Source: Hoplostethus atlanticus (lineage: Eukaryota > Chordata > Actinopteri > Trachichthyiformes > Trachichthyidae). Taken from it: DNA of 64,000 nt. Below, in pieces: positions 1-44,599 of this stretch (positions are counted from its first letter, which is position 1; the number at the start of each line of letters is the position of its first letter). The stretch is taken from NCBI GenBank assembly GCA_034670405.1, contig JAXDDX010000122.1:248001-312000 (forward strand). Reading direction: 5' to 3'. A program made the position numbers and the translations under genes. The notes below the pieces were generated by a model, which saw only the letters and a list, made by a program, of their open reading frames with translations, did no database searches and had not been told where the DNA came from.

Positions 1-158
1 TGTGAGGGAAGCCTTGGCTTTGGTGGACTGACGGGAATCTGTCCCAGTAGAGCCAACTGCTGATCGACTGCAGCGCCTCGGGTCCAGCTTTCCTTCCCAC
101 CGACATCTAACACAGGTTTTCCACATCCTGCCCCCCTGTGACCCAACTGTATAAGCTG

Positions 159-164
159 TTTATT
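159..164 (-). terminator. Candidate poly(A) signal AATAAA for septin-7
   Basis: TTTATT on the plus strand reads AATAAA on the minus strand, the canonical polyadenylation hexamer, about 920 nt past the stop codon. Cleavage has not been demonstrated. Confidence 0.35.
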
Positions 165-1081
165 TCTGTCACGTGAAACCGTTAAAAAACAAAAAAAGGA
201 AGGCTTCCTTAAATGGAATAAAGCTGTGCTGGTTCAAAAGTATTTTCATGAGCATCTCTCAAGAGTTTCTTCTCGTTAGTATTACACTCAGCAGGAGTGA
301 AGTCAGGAATATGTGGTCGGCCTCCAAGAGCACAGATGGGAAACGCTACCTAAGATAATGTACTTGACACAAAATGAACGCAATTTCTATAGCAGGGCTG
401 ATATATAGAAAAAGAAATGCGGAAAAAAGGTAAGAAAACGTTACATGAATTGTAGTTAAACACTGCGGTCCATGGCTATATCATTTAAATTACAGGAGCA
501 TAACATCTTGGGAGAAAAACAACAAATATGATGCCTAAATAACTGAAAGGTATAAAAACAAAATGCCTGAGGTGAGCTTCAGCCTTATGCGGTCTGCCAG
601 TGTGCAGTAAGTGAAAGGCCTACTCCTTCGCTGGGTCATTTGGCATTAAAAGGACGCAGCAGTGCAGCATCCGGCGTTACCGAGGAGGAAAAGCGGAAAC
701 GACTGAACTCTGAAAACCTCTGAAAATGCCATCTCTGTGTTTTTCTGTGCGAGTATGCTCGTGCTTGTGAACAGCGAGCCGCAAAACGTTACTGTGCAGC
801 CTTGACGTGTCCATCGCGGGAATCAATTTAGAGAAAACAGTCATTTAGAGAGGAGGGAGGAAAAGAGGGGATAGGAAAGGGAATGAAAAGTAGTGAGCGG
901 ATTTCCGGGGCAAGAGGAGATCTCGGCTTTACTCAGAGTCCAGGCGATTCCCCTCTGGCTTTCACTAAATCACACAGTAATCTGGTCAAACGGCAGATGT
1001 TGATTGACAGGCGGACCGACAATCCAGGCTGGCAGGTTGGCAACTAGTACATTGTAACATGGCGGCGGTCCTCCGAAACTA
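159..1081 (-). other. Presumed septin-7 3' UTR
   Basis: No open reading frame or repeat is recognised between the septin-7 stop codon and a canonical polyadenylation hexamer 920 bp downstream. The UTR assignment is inferred from position only; a shorter or longer transcript end is possible. Confidence 0.45.
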
Positions 1082-34147
<33,066 letters not shown>

Positions 34148-34330
34148 TCCCTCTCACAAACTCAGTACTCAACTCTGTAAAGTAGTCGCCTAGTCAGCTA
34201 CGCAAATTATTTCACGTAATGACAAAATTACAACGTGTGATTGACGCAGGTACGTCAGGGAAACATGCGTACAGTCCCTTTGGAGAATACAGAAGGAGAC
34301 ACATCGCGAGACTTTAAACCAGCTAAACTC
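34148..34330 (-). promoter_or_regulatory. Presumed septin-7 5' UTR and promoter region
   Basis: This is the sequence immediately upstream of the septin-7 start codon. It contains CRE-like pieces (TGACG, TACGTCA) but no clear TATA box. The transcription start is not determined, and the assignment is positional only. Confidence 0.3.
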
Positions 34331-34443
34331 AACCAGTTTAAGTCTATGTATGTATTTATTATACTGATAAAACTACTAATAATGATATACCAAATACCAA
34401 ATGTCTAGAGCTTTCTGATGACAACTGACGAATGAATTAATAT

Positions 34444-34445
<2 letters not shown>

Positions 34446-34489
<44 letters not shown>
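34446..34489. repeat. (CA)n microsatellite
   Basis: A pure AC tract of about 44 bp just beyond the septin-7 5' end. Confidence 0.95.
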
Positions 34490-34493
<4 letters not shown>

Positions 34494-36047
34494 GTTTAGC
34501 CTGTGGCATGTCCTACTAGAATAATACAGTAGAGCTTGGTTTGAAACATGTCTTTAATTTTATGACCGTCCGCAAAATTAGAGCACACCAATACTCTGAA
34601 CTGTACTGTACACTTGTGCAGTGTCTTGGGAAATGAGACGGACAATTGTGCCACCTAGAGGTTATTTATATTAGATACAGTGCAAAATCGACTTCTTCAG
34701 GTTCTTCTGGAGGTTTATGAGTCTCAGGGGGTGGAAAGAGTAACAAAATATTCTGGTCAAAAAGAAGTACTGTTACTTAGAAGCACAATTCCTGGTGTGA
34801 AAATCTATTTAGGGAGAAAGTAAAAAGTATCTAATTCATTAAGGTGCCTAAACAATGTAAAGCATGACTCAACACTGTTCTTCAATTTCTGGTGCAATGC
34901 TTTTGGAGAGCCTACAAAATGTATTCTCTGTAATGGATATTATTTAAAATATAGTCAGGAACAACAGTATATTCAAAACAAAGTAAAATAACTGATTCCA
35001 AAAATAATCCAAAAAGTACAAGTAAACAAAAACCTACTCAATTACAGTAACAAGAGTAATTGTACTTCATTACTTCCAGCTTTGGTCCCGCTCCCATCCA
35101 CTACACGTTAAGTGATGACGGCTTGTGAATCCCAAAGCCTGTACATGTTTCCTCTGTCTGTTGATGTATGCCCCTAAGAAGCGAATAAAGTGTATGAAAG
35201 TTTAAATGTTATTTAACTTATATTTTTATTTAACTTATTTAAACCAGTCAACTGATTTCCAACTGCTATATCTCAGCTTTTAAAGTGTTCCACCGTGACT
35301 TTTCCTCAACCCACTTTCTGTACAAACCAGTGCTGTTAGATTTGCAAAATCGTGCAAAGAAACAGTTGTTATAATTACATTCACCACCTTCAGTTGACAG
35401 CTTGTTGGTATTCACTGTCCCCTCTTGCATTTTCAAGGAAGCCCTGGCCAAGAAAGCATCATCAAGACGAGCAGACCAACAACATACAACAATGTACAAC
35501 ATCTGAATACAGTCAAAATCACATCAAATAAAGAGCAAGATAAATACAATGTATAAAATCAAAATGCAATTAAAGTCACATGAAAGACTTCTGTGTAAGT
35601 GCTCCATAAGGTTTACAAGATCAAAACTTATAATACAGCTGAACAGGGAACAGCTCAGACGTTCAGCAGTGAACGTCTGAGCTGATCTATTTGGTCTATA
35701 TGAAGTTTTGTATTTTGCACAATGGCATAAAGCCACAGGCTTAACAGGTTGTGAAGCTTTAGGTTTCCATTCCTTCTTGTGAAAGGGAATACAATTTCAT
35801 TGAAAAAAACACTTGACACTGTATCTCCTCCTAAATGGTTGTTAGTCTTGGTTGTTAGTCTTATGACTATATATTAAAATTAATATTATATATTATTACT
35901 CTTGCATGCATTCACTTTTTATTGTCATGTTAAAATGCTTCCAGGCAGTGCAGTCAGCTGTCCCTCAAGGTGTTTGGATGGTCTGTGTGTATCAAAGACT
36001 AACAGAAGAGACTGACAATTTAGAAAAAGACGTCCATGTGTGCTTCA
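34490..36047. other. Intergenic, nothing recognised
   Basis: No coding exon, RNA gene or dispersed repeat could be assigned between the CA tract and the fold-back element. Confidence 0.35.
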
Positions 36048-36817
36048 TACGGAAGCCGAGAACGGCCATGCTTGCACTTTTTTTTTTAATGCCGTTATAT
36101 CGAGATCACGAGTTAATTATGCCGTTATCTCGAGAAAACGAGCTTTGTTATCTCGAGATAACGAGTTAATTATTTCGTGATCTCGAGATAACAAAGCTCG
36201 TTTTCTCGTGATAACAGGTTAATTTATCTCGTTATCTCGAGAAAACAAAAGGCCGATTTCCATTACAACACGGGCCTGTACACGTAGCCTACTGTACGTG
36301 AGCTGCGGAAGAGTAGATTAATATTTAGTCTAACAGGCAAAAATGAGTCGAATTGACTGACTGACAGCAACTAACATTAGTTTGCTAACGTGTTTTCCAC
36401 ACAGTGTAATTCATACATTTGAGTATAAGTTTGGACGCCACCATTCTGTTTAAATTCGCAAGAGTGGACCATGACACACACACTGCTCTGTGGGGTGGGT
36501 TTGGGAGTTGATCAATGGGAGGGATGCGATAACGGGTACTCCTTGATCTGACATTTTCAGCTTAAATCAGTTGCTACATTTGTCAAGACGCCATCTATGC
36601 ATGCTAGCATGACACTCCTGATCTCTGATAAACAATATAAGTAATCAGAGGAAACGAGTCCGACCTTTTGTTTTCTCGTGATAACGGGTTAATTTATCTC
36701 GTTATCTCGAGAAAACAAAAAGCCGTTTTCTCGAGATCACGGCATAATTAACTCGTGATCTCGATATAACGGCATTAAAAAAAAAAAGTGCAAGCATGGC
36801 CGTTCTCGGCTTCCGTA
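36048..36817. mobile_element. Fold-back/MITE element built on TCTCGAGATAACGA motifs
   Basis: The outer TACGGAAGCCGAGAACGGCC and its complement bound a roughly 770-bp element. The terminal inverted repeats are nearly perfect for about 90 bp. Next to them, each arm carries several internal palindromes of the type TTATCTCGAGATAACGAG. The flanks TGTGCTTCA and GGTGGCTTCA resemble a degraded 9-10-bp target duplication, which would suggest a Mutator-like origin. No coding region. Confidence 0.8.
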
Positions 36818-36899
36818 GGTGGCTTCAATCAAGAAATAAGTTGCATAATATCTAAGACTGGGAGCAGTCATGGGGAGGGGGTGCAAAATCATGAGAAAA

Positions 36900-36985
36900 A
36901 AGAGAAGAAAGAGAAAACATAATGAAGGTGGAGGAGGAAGAAGAGGATGAGGAGGAGGAAGAAGTATTAAGAGTATTAAATAAGG
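36900..36985. repeat. GA-rich simple repeat
   Basis: A run of AGAGAAGAAA, GGAGGAGGAAGAAGAGG and similar purine-rich sequence. The poly-Ser frame on the minus strand is an artefact of it. Confidence 0.8.
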
Positions 36986-37523
36986 GTTTCCAGTAGCTGG
37001 TTATAATCAGGCCATGAACTGAATAAGAAAACCATTTGAGAAGCAGGTAGCCCTTGAGGTTGTTCAGCATCATGAGTTTGGAAAATAACCACCAGGGTTT
37101 TTTTATTTAATTGTTTAAATCTTAATTCTAAAGATAAAATTCTGATAATTGATATTGTTCATCTGGACAAAAAAGGGGATGTTTTTTTAAATTATTTCCA
37201 CCAATTTTGGTTACACTATAAGCAAAATATTTCAAAAAAAATTCTGCAATTGTTTATGACAAAGAAATTCAAAATATCTGCAAAAATTAATTTTCTGAGA
37301 TAAGTTGCTGAACATTACTACTCGTATTTTCATAGAGTTTGAACAAAGTGAGAATTTGCATTGAGTGTGTACTGTAGCATTTACAGACATTTTGAGTCGC
37401 TTGAGCTCAATCTTTGATGAAATTAAAAACCTAATAGTAGGATTGTTTGTCTACTGTTGCTGTTGTTGCATGCTGGAGAAAGTTTGCCTTGTTCCATGGT
37501 TTCAAACCTTGTCTTGCTGTAAT

Positions 37524-38098
37524 TGTCACGGTCTCAGCCGTGCCACCAGTTTCCCTATGTTCTCCCTCCCCCTTGTGTTCCTAATGTGTCTATGTCTGTC
37601 CTGTGTGTGTGTATGTGTTGGTCGGCGTGACCCCAGACTCCAGCACCTCCCCGGCTCCATCATCCACCTCTCTCCCACCTGCTCTACCTCACACACCTGC
37701 GGTCCATCATCATCAGCTCCTGTATAAGAACCCTGGCTTTCCACCCACTCTTCGCCAGATCGTTGATTCAGCCAATGTGGTATTTCTCGTTCCTGGCCTC
37801 CTTTGAATTGTGGATTCTAGCTTGTCTCCTGTTTCACGCCTTGCTAACCCTGCTCTCCCTCTGCCCCAGGATCACTACTCGTTACCAGCCATTCTGCTCA
37901 TCACCCCGTCTGCCAGCCTGCCAGCCTGTCTACCTGCCTGTCCACCACCTGCCTGCCTTGCCAGTCGCGCCCTCTGTCTGTTTCCCCGGCTTCTCCCTGC
38001 TTCTGCCTTACCCCCCGGTTTCCCTCAATAAACATCCATTGTTTGTCCTACATCCGAGTCTGAGTTTGCATTTGGGTCCGACCAGTGAAATCGTAACA
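37524..38098 (+). mobile_element. Solo LTR with perfect 5-bp target duplication
   Basis: The 575-bp element starts TGTCACGGTCTC and ends CGTAACA (TG...CA termini). It is flanked exactly by GTAAT on both sides (37519-37523 and 38099-38103). A TATA-like TATAAGAA lies near 37722 and a CAATAAA signal near 38026. No internal retroviral region follows, so it is a solo LTR, most likely of a Gypsy-type fish retrotransposon. The 188-residue open frame across its end is not a gene. Confidence 0.85.
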
Positions 38099-38194
38099 GT
38101 AATATGCCACTTTAGTGTGCCGAACTTTCTGCAGCACCTATGCGTCATCTACTGGGTGAAAATGGGAAGTGAAAGCATATGCATATGCAAACCT

Positions 38195-38515
38195 TTTAAG
38201 TCCACAGAATCCATTTCCGTCCACGAAATGCGTGCAGTGTTTCACGAAATGAATTTCGTGCTGCACGAAATCGACGAAATGCGGACTGAATTGATTTGGT
38301 ACTGGACGAAATCGACGAAATGGATTTGATGCCGGACGAAATGGATGCCGTGTATCACGGAATGGATTTCGTGGCACAAAATGGATTACGTGGACGAAAT
38401 CCACGGGGTAACATTTGGCGCCCATATGGATTTCGTGTGACGAAAATGAATTCCGTGGCACAAAATGGATTTTGTGGACAAAATTCAGGGGGTTACATTT
38501 GGCGCCCCCTAAGAG
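38195..38515. repeat. CACGAAAT/ATTTCGTG-rich cryptic repeat
   Basis: Many copies of CGAAAT and its complement occur within about 320 bp, followed by an 84-bp partial tandem duplication (GGCACAAAATGGATT at 38373 and 38457). Each duplicate ends in ACATTTGGCGCCC. TGGCGCC resembles a retroelement primer-binding site. No coding gene is apparent. Confidence 0.65.
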
Positions 38516-38529
38516 ATGAGATGAGATGA

Positions 38530-39710
38530 GAGGGGCAAAAGTAACAGGATTCAGCAGGTGACCAAAAAACTTGAACAAAAGCACACAAATAGAAAATAAA
38601 CTCAGCCATAACAGCAATAAACTAATAAAAACAATAAATCAGTAAAATAGAATGTAAACAATTGTGGGGGTCCATAAACATGCTGGTGACAATTAGACAA
38701 GTTAAGCATCCTGTACGTGTATGGATTAAGATACAGTTGTTATTGCATTTACTTAGAAATGTTACTAGCAGGCATGAGTAGTTACTTAAATATTGATTAC
38801 TAAATTAGAAATATGTTATATAAATATAAGCATGTATAAACAAAATAACAAATAATGATCTAAAAATCTAAAATCTAAAAAATCTAAAAAATGAAATAAT
38901 GGAACCATTATGAAAGAAAAACGTGCGAAACCTGAAGGAGCGAGTATATAGATTTACAGCAGTGTACATTGTGTGCAAACGTGCATTGCATTCACAGGGT
39001 CAATTAGATTGATTCAGCATCTGAATGCATACAAGACATGAACCGTTCTCTGCAAACGTAGCCAATAAAATCAATGTACAGAACCCTTAACAGCCTTACC
39101 CAGCAGCATATTCATGACAGCCTCTGGCTCGGAAAGTGAAATAAAGCGGCGGTATGGCAGAGTGGAGAATGAAAATGTCGCTTCACATTGCACGAGGCAG
39201 CTGATCTGTTTCATACTGAACACGAGCCACCTGTGTCTCTCCGTGTTATTGAATGTTAATAGTATGGACAATTAATTAAGACGCTGTCCGACGCTGTTAC
39301 TGTGACGAGACTGACTGAAAAATTGCTTGGTGATTGCAACTGACATAATTATGCTGACAGTCAACAGGATTCTTGGGGATCTATTTACATCCCACAACAC
39401 AATGTGCCGTTCAGTGCTGAAATAATGTCTTTAGTTAGTCATTTTGGCAATAGAACAACATATCAGTTACAGAGAAGAATACAATAGATTTACATGAAAT
39501 GGGCCTTGGTCTTCTTGAAGCAAACAAAACAAATTATTTGAACTCTTTACTGTCTCTAAGATTACATTTATATAGGCTGTGTATTTATGGCTACATAAAC
39601 ATAACACTGTTAACACATTGTTTTAAAAGGGGCCTTATTAGGGTATTTGGACTGAAGCTGTCCACAGCCAATACTTTGAGCCAATAATCAATATCTTAAA
39701 AATCGACCAT
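38530..39710. other. Intergenic, nothing recognised
   Basis: AT-rich sequence with no recognised gene or repeat. Confidence 0.35.
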
Positions 39711-39713
39711 TTT

Positions 39714-40230
39714 ATTACTACTACTAATACTACTGTTACTGTTACTACTACTACTACTATTACTACTACTACTGTTAGTACTACTATTACCACTACTACC
39801 ATGACTACTACTATTACTACTACTTTTACTCCTACTACAAATTAATGTTACTACAACTACTGTTACTACTACTACTACTGCTACTACGACTACTACTACT
39901 ACTGCAACTGCTACTACTACTAAGACTACTACTACTACTGCAACTGCTACTATTACTACTATTACTACTACAACTACTACAACTATGACTACTATGACTA
40001 CTACTTGTGTGGAATCTGATTAAAATGTCACATTAGAAACCATTCAGGTTAGGTTGTCCTTGTTCCCATAGACAACCAGTGTGGTGTGGATCAATTCTAC
40101 AGTACTAAATATGTAATCAATCAAACTGCATCATATCCATCATATCAGAGGTTGACAACACTGACTGAACCACATTTATTTCTCTTCTCAATTTTGGCCC
40201 CATATATCAGTCTAACCATAGCCCTAATAC
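39714..40230 (+). repeat. Dispersed repeat R1 copy C with expanded (TAC)n tract
   Basis: About 290 bp of interrupted TAC/ACT triplets (39714-40002) run into the R1 core (CCCATAGACAACCAGTGT, GATCAATTCTACAGTA, CAAACTGCATCATATCCAT). Copies A, B and D carry a short triplet tract at the same place. Confidence 0.8.
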
Positions 40231-41624
40231 AGAGTTTATACACAAGATGTCAAAGTTTGAGTTAGAATTGCATGATAAAACATTGGTCCTGGGAATCGAC
40301 ATATGACTACCTGTTGAATCAATTCAGATGTTGACAAAGAGTCTTTGAGTCATGAATTACTTGAGTATATGAACACAAAAAACCGAGCGCTCAGGAGAGA
40401 GGTACACACAAGGTAGGGTATGCAGATCTCTGCCAGAGAAGCGTCTGAGCAGAGATTATAAGGAAAGAGATAACAAAGGGGCTAGTTTCTAAACATCTAC
40501 AAGGTCATGCTTAGTCTGAACAATCTGTTCTGTGTGAAAGTTATGGTGATCAAGAGCATGGGTAAAGGGGCTGTCCGCTGTCTCTCACGGGACAGGCCTA
40601 AACACAGTCCATACATTCATACAGGAACATAAAGTTAATGAAACATGTACACATGATCTAAGTTACACAAGGCATCTAAACAGTTCAACATGTCATACTA
40701 ACTAGCACATGTCTAACTAGAATCATAAGGGCACATAGAATCACAAGATACGATACAATAAATTCTTCCACACTACCACGACTGCTCCTTGTTCAAGCAC
40801 CATGAGTAATACCACCGGTGAGATTGCATTACCTGCACACAGCAGCCGGCTAGTTCAAATACCATCTGAAATCTGAATGTTCTTCTCATAGATTGGTCAT
40901 TCAAATTGAAGGGACAGAGGTTTAATTCAGTCTTTAGCCTCCACAGGCAATTTGATTCATTCAATTTTATTCTGGTTTCAAATGTATGAATTTTTGCTTG
41001 GAAATAAATAGTCACTTGCCTCTCTGTTTTAGTCAACATTCTTCACTAGTCCCTGTTCAGCTGCAAACAACTTTGCCAATTCCATGTGGATTTGCTCAGT
41101 GGTGATTTTATGCACCGTTTCCATTTACGATCCCTTTCCAGCGAGGGCTTCAGTGTGCTTGTGTGCTCATGCATGAGCTACATGGCCATGCAGTGTAGTC
41201 AGTATGTATGAGGGAGTAATGATTCCTTCTGGTAGAGGAACTGCTTGTCATCCTCTGTAGCAGCTCATTAGGGAGGATAAGAATGTGGGTTCTCTCTCCC
41301 CCAAGCAGACCAATGAAAGCTGGATGCTTTTAACACCCCAATCGTCCTCCCACTTTACGGAACATTTTAATACACACAACCTCAAGAGACAGGCACAGGG
41401 ACTTCAACTTTATTATGTGAACCACGGAGACTGCTGTTGCTGTTACTGCTGTTACTGTTACTTCCAGAGACTTCATTTGAACCTGCTGCTGTTTAAGCAA
41501 TGGACACTGAAATCATGGGCATGAATTGGGTATGGCAAGATGTGGCCACTCTCTATACATTAGCCAAAGTCAGCACAAATTTGTTCTTGTAGTTTTGGAA
41601 GACATAATATCCTACTATCACTCA

Positions 41625-41897
41625 ACATAGTGTATGCTAAAGTGTTAGCACGGAGCCTACTACCACTCAACATAGTATATGCAAAAGTGTTAGCATGGAG
41701 CCTACTATCACTCAACATAGTGTATGCTAAAGTGTTAGCACGGAGCCTACTACCGCTCAACATAGTGTATGCTAAAGTGTTAGCACGGAGCCTAGTATCA
41801 CTCAACATAGTGTATGCTAAAGCGTTAGCACGGAGCCGACTATCACTCAACATAGTGTATGCTAAAGTGTTAGCATGGAGCCTACTATCACTCAACT
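41625..41897. repeat. 45-bp minisatellite, about 6 units
   Basis: Units of about 45 bp carry CACTCAACATAGTGTATGCT, AAAGTGTTAGCA and CGGAGCCTACTA. Because 45 is divisible by three, both strands have long open frames with 15-residue repeats. These are artefacts. The same unit occurs at 48435-48815. Confidence 0.9.
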
Positions 41898-41999
41898 ACC
41901 ATTTTAAGTGCATTTTAAGGACACTCATAAGGACTTATAATACATTCATAATGCCTTATGACCATGCTAAGCTAATGAGAACACCTCATTCTTACTGAT

Positions 42000-44140
42000 G
42001 TATTATATCAGTGCTAATATAATGCATCAATGGGCATTATTTGTTCTTATGCATGGCCATAAGGTATTATGAGTGCAGTTAGAAAGTGTTACCGTGCAAG
42101 TAGTTTTTTTTACATTCAATTATTGCGTAGAAGATATTGTGTTTGAACTCTTTTTGATGCATATGTGAATACATTTGTCACTGTAGCTTACATCTGATTC
42201 CATATTCCGCCAGCATTGCTCCCTTTGATGCTTCCCTGAGTTGGACATTAAAAAGCCCCGTTGTCATCATTTATTTCCATCTGAACGTGTCTTTCTTTTT
42301 CATCCTCCATCCACCACCTATACAAAACCCATGCCACGAGAGACACCAGCGCCTCTTAAGGACCTGGAGATCCAGTCCACATCAAAAGTTACGTGGGAAA
42401 AACGGAAGCGTGGAGTCGAGATACCTGGAGGTGTTGAACGTGATTAAAGAAAAAACAAAGGGTATCCCTTGAATAACGAATGGCCTATTCCGGACTTCTT
42501 TAAAAAAAAATAATTGAGCACATCCATTCTTTGTGGAGATTTATAGCCTCTTCTGCCTCTTTACTTTCACCTTGAGGCTGTTCTACTGCACTGTGGGAAG
42601 TCCAATTACTGAAAAGTGAAGATTTCTAGCCCTGAGGTTGGAAAGACGGCTTTATCTCCGGATGTTATTGCCAAGACCACTCAAGCAAGGAATACCAAGC
42701 ATTTCAAGATCATCCATGGCAAGCAGGCAGCCACATACCACTACAACAATTGAATGAATTCTGTTAAATTTCATGCTGTGAATAGTGGTGTTTGTGAGTT
42801 CATCCTAGCTGCATACAGTAGTAAATATTAGCCCATACTGTCATAGCTATGCTGTAGGAGTGATTCAAGGCCAGACCGGTAGCTTCAGCTTTGGTGTTGG
42901 GGAGTGCAGCCCTGCCAGCATCTCGCATTGTAAAGCCTAGTTGTGACAGATATCCCACTGCTCACGGGGGATAACCAGAGCTCGGGTGTCATCCTGTCTG
43001 TTGCCACGTCTTGTTGGTCCCTACAGCAGTGTGAGAAATATTCAAGCAAAACAATTCAGTCTGTGAGCATTCACACATAGGGGCAGTACCTGACATGTTC
43101 CCATGGCATCGCTCCAAATGAGTTACGTGAAGGAGATCACAATCAAATCACACAATCTGAAATGAAATCCCAATTTAAGTTCATAGATTAGGAAAGGATG
43201 CATGAAGATGAATTTGGAAACCTGGCAATATGCAGTAAGTTATTAGGCAGTTTCACCTAAACATCGATATATCATTATCAGATTAATTGTGATACCTCAG
43301 TATAATTACTGTAAATAAACAAGACTATGATGGAGATGATTGGTAGCCTCTATCTCATGGCAGTGGTAGAGGAAACCGGGGTCAGGTGGAACAGTTGTCA
43401 ATGTGCCGGCTTGTAACGCCTCCAATCAGAGAGCAAGGTGATGTCACAACATTCACCCATCTTGCATGTTGTTCAGCCCCCTCCCCCTCATGCCTGCAGA
43501 AGACAGGCCACTCTTACTTTGGTCTCTCACTCTAAAGAATACTGTCTGGTTTTCAGGTAACAAAGAAGTCGCTCGCAGTTTTTCTTCACTACATGTTGGC
43601 ACAATGGAGGTGGGCTGCAGCAGCAAGAAGCCTCGGTGACAGCGATGATAATGTTGTGTTATTCCATCTGACAAGTTCTTTCAGAAATTGCCAATAAAAT
43701 TATACTTAATTGTTAGATAAGGTATTCAAGAGCAATGTATATTATGTTTCCACACGATAGGCTAACCCTGTGTTCATACTTGTTTCTTTTTAACAAGTTT
43801 TAAAGAAATTCTTAAACATAATGAAGAAAATGCAATCACTTGACTGACATCACTTTGGTGTTTTTAGTGTTGAAAACAAATTGATTTACAAATAAAGTTT
43901 TACAATGTGGGTTGCTTTTGCTTTTAGTTTCATTGTCAAGGTGTTACAACCAACCACATGGGATGTTACAGCTGATCTTGACATGGGGTCGATTGTAACA
44001 ATCTGACTTTTCCACTTTAAACAAAAAAACCTTAAGAATATGATAGTTTGAAATGTTCAGTCTTTACATATAGTTAGTAGATAGATGAAAGTATACTATA
44101 TTAAAAGTATGGCTGTCTAGCTCTAACAGTCATTGAGTTA
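42000..44140. other. Intergenic, nothing recognised
   Basis: A short frame at 42241-42447 (PMPRETPAPLKDLEIQ stretch) looks protein-like, but no family is recognised and no splice context supports it. Confidence 0.3.
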
Positions 44141-44149
44141 CAACAGCAT

Positions 44150-44590
44150 AAGCAAAAAGCGTTACAACCAACCACGGTCTCCGCTATTGTTAGCCCTGTT
44201 TCTCAAAATTAAGACATTTTCCATAAAACCCAGTGCTTCCTGTCCCCCCTCCCTGGTGTCTTTGTCTTTACTGAAGAGGATCAACAAGTTGGAAGTGATT
44301 TTCCCATCAGCCTCTCTCTCTCCTTCCACCATCGTTGCAAGAAACTCTGAAAGCTTTAGTGCCGTTAGCGCTGGAAGAACAGCGCCCTCTTCCTGATTTG
44401 TGCTGTAAAACAATCCAACACATTTCCTGCCAAATCGGCAAACAATGTAAAATACAGTGTAGAGACTGGTAGAGGCTGCCAATCATTTCTGCATCTTGTT
44501 ATTAGTTATTATACTAACATCTCAAAAATAATGTGGGAATTATTTATGGATGTTAAAATGCTACATTTAGCACCTTTAATGATGCCAGAA
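44150..44590 (-). repeat. Dispersed repeat family R4, copy 1
   Basis: Read on the minus strand it matches 56820-57250: ACAGCACAAATCAGGAAGAG, GGCGCTGTTCTTCCAGC, CTAAAGCTTTCAGAGTTTCT and CAATTAATTTG-like flanks. Open frames in both copies are not conserved beyond the repeat. Confidence 0.75.
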
Positions 44591-44599
44591 GGTCTCATG

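Noticed and set aside
37763-38329. 188-residue open frame
   Set aside because: It runs through the solo LTR end and the CACGAAAT repeat block; composition follows the repeats.
41560-41998. 111- and 122-residue frames with 15-residue repeats on both strands (also 48299-48900)
   Set aside because: The 45-bp minisatellite unit is divisible by three, so frames stay open by chance on both strands; no start context, splice sites or known domain.
42241-42447. Possible small exon (PMPRETPAPLKDLEIQ stretch)
   Set aside because: No homologous family recognised and no convincing acceptor/donor pair with a neighbouring exon.
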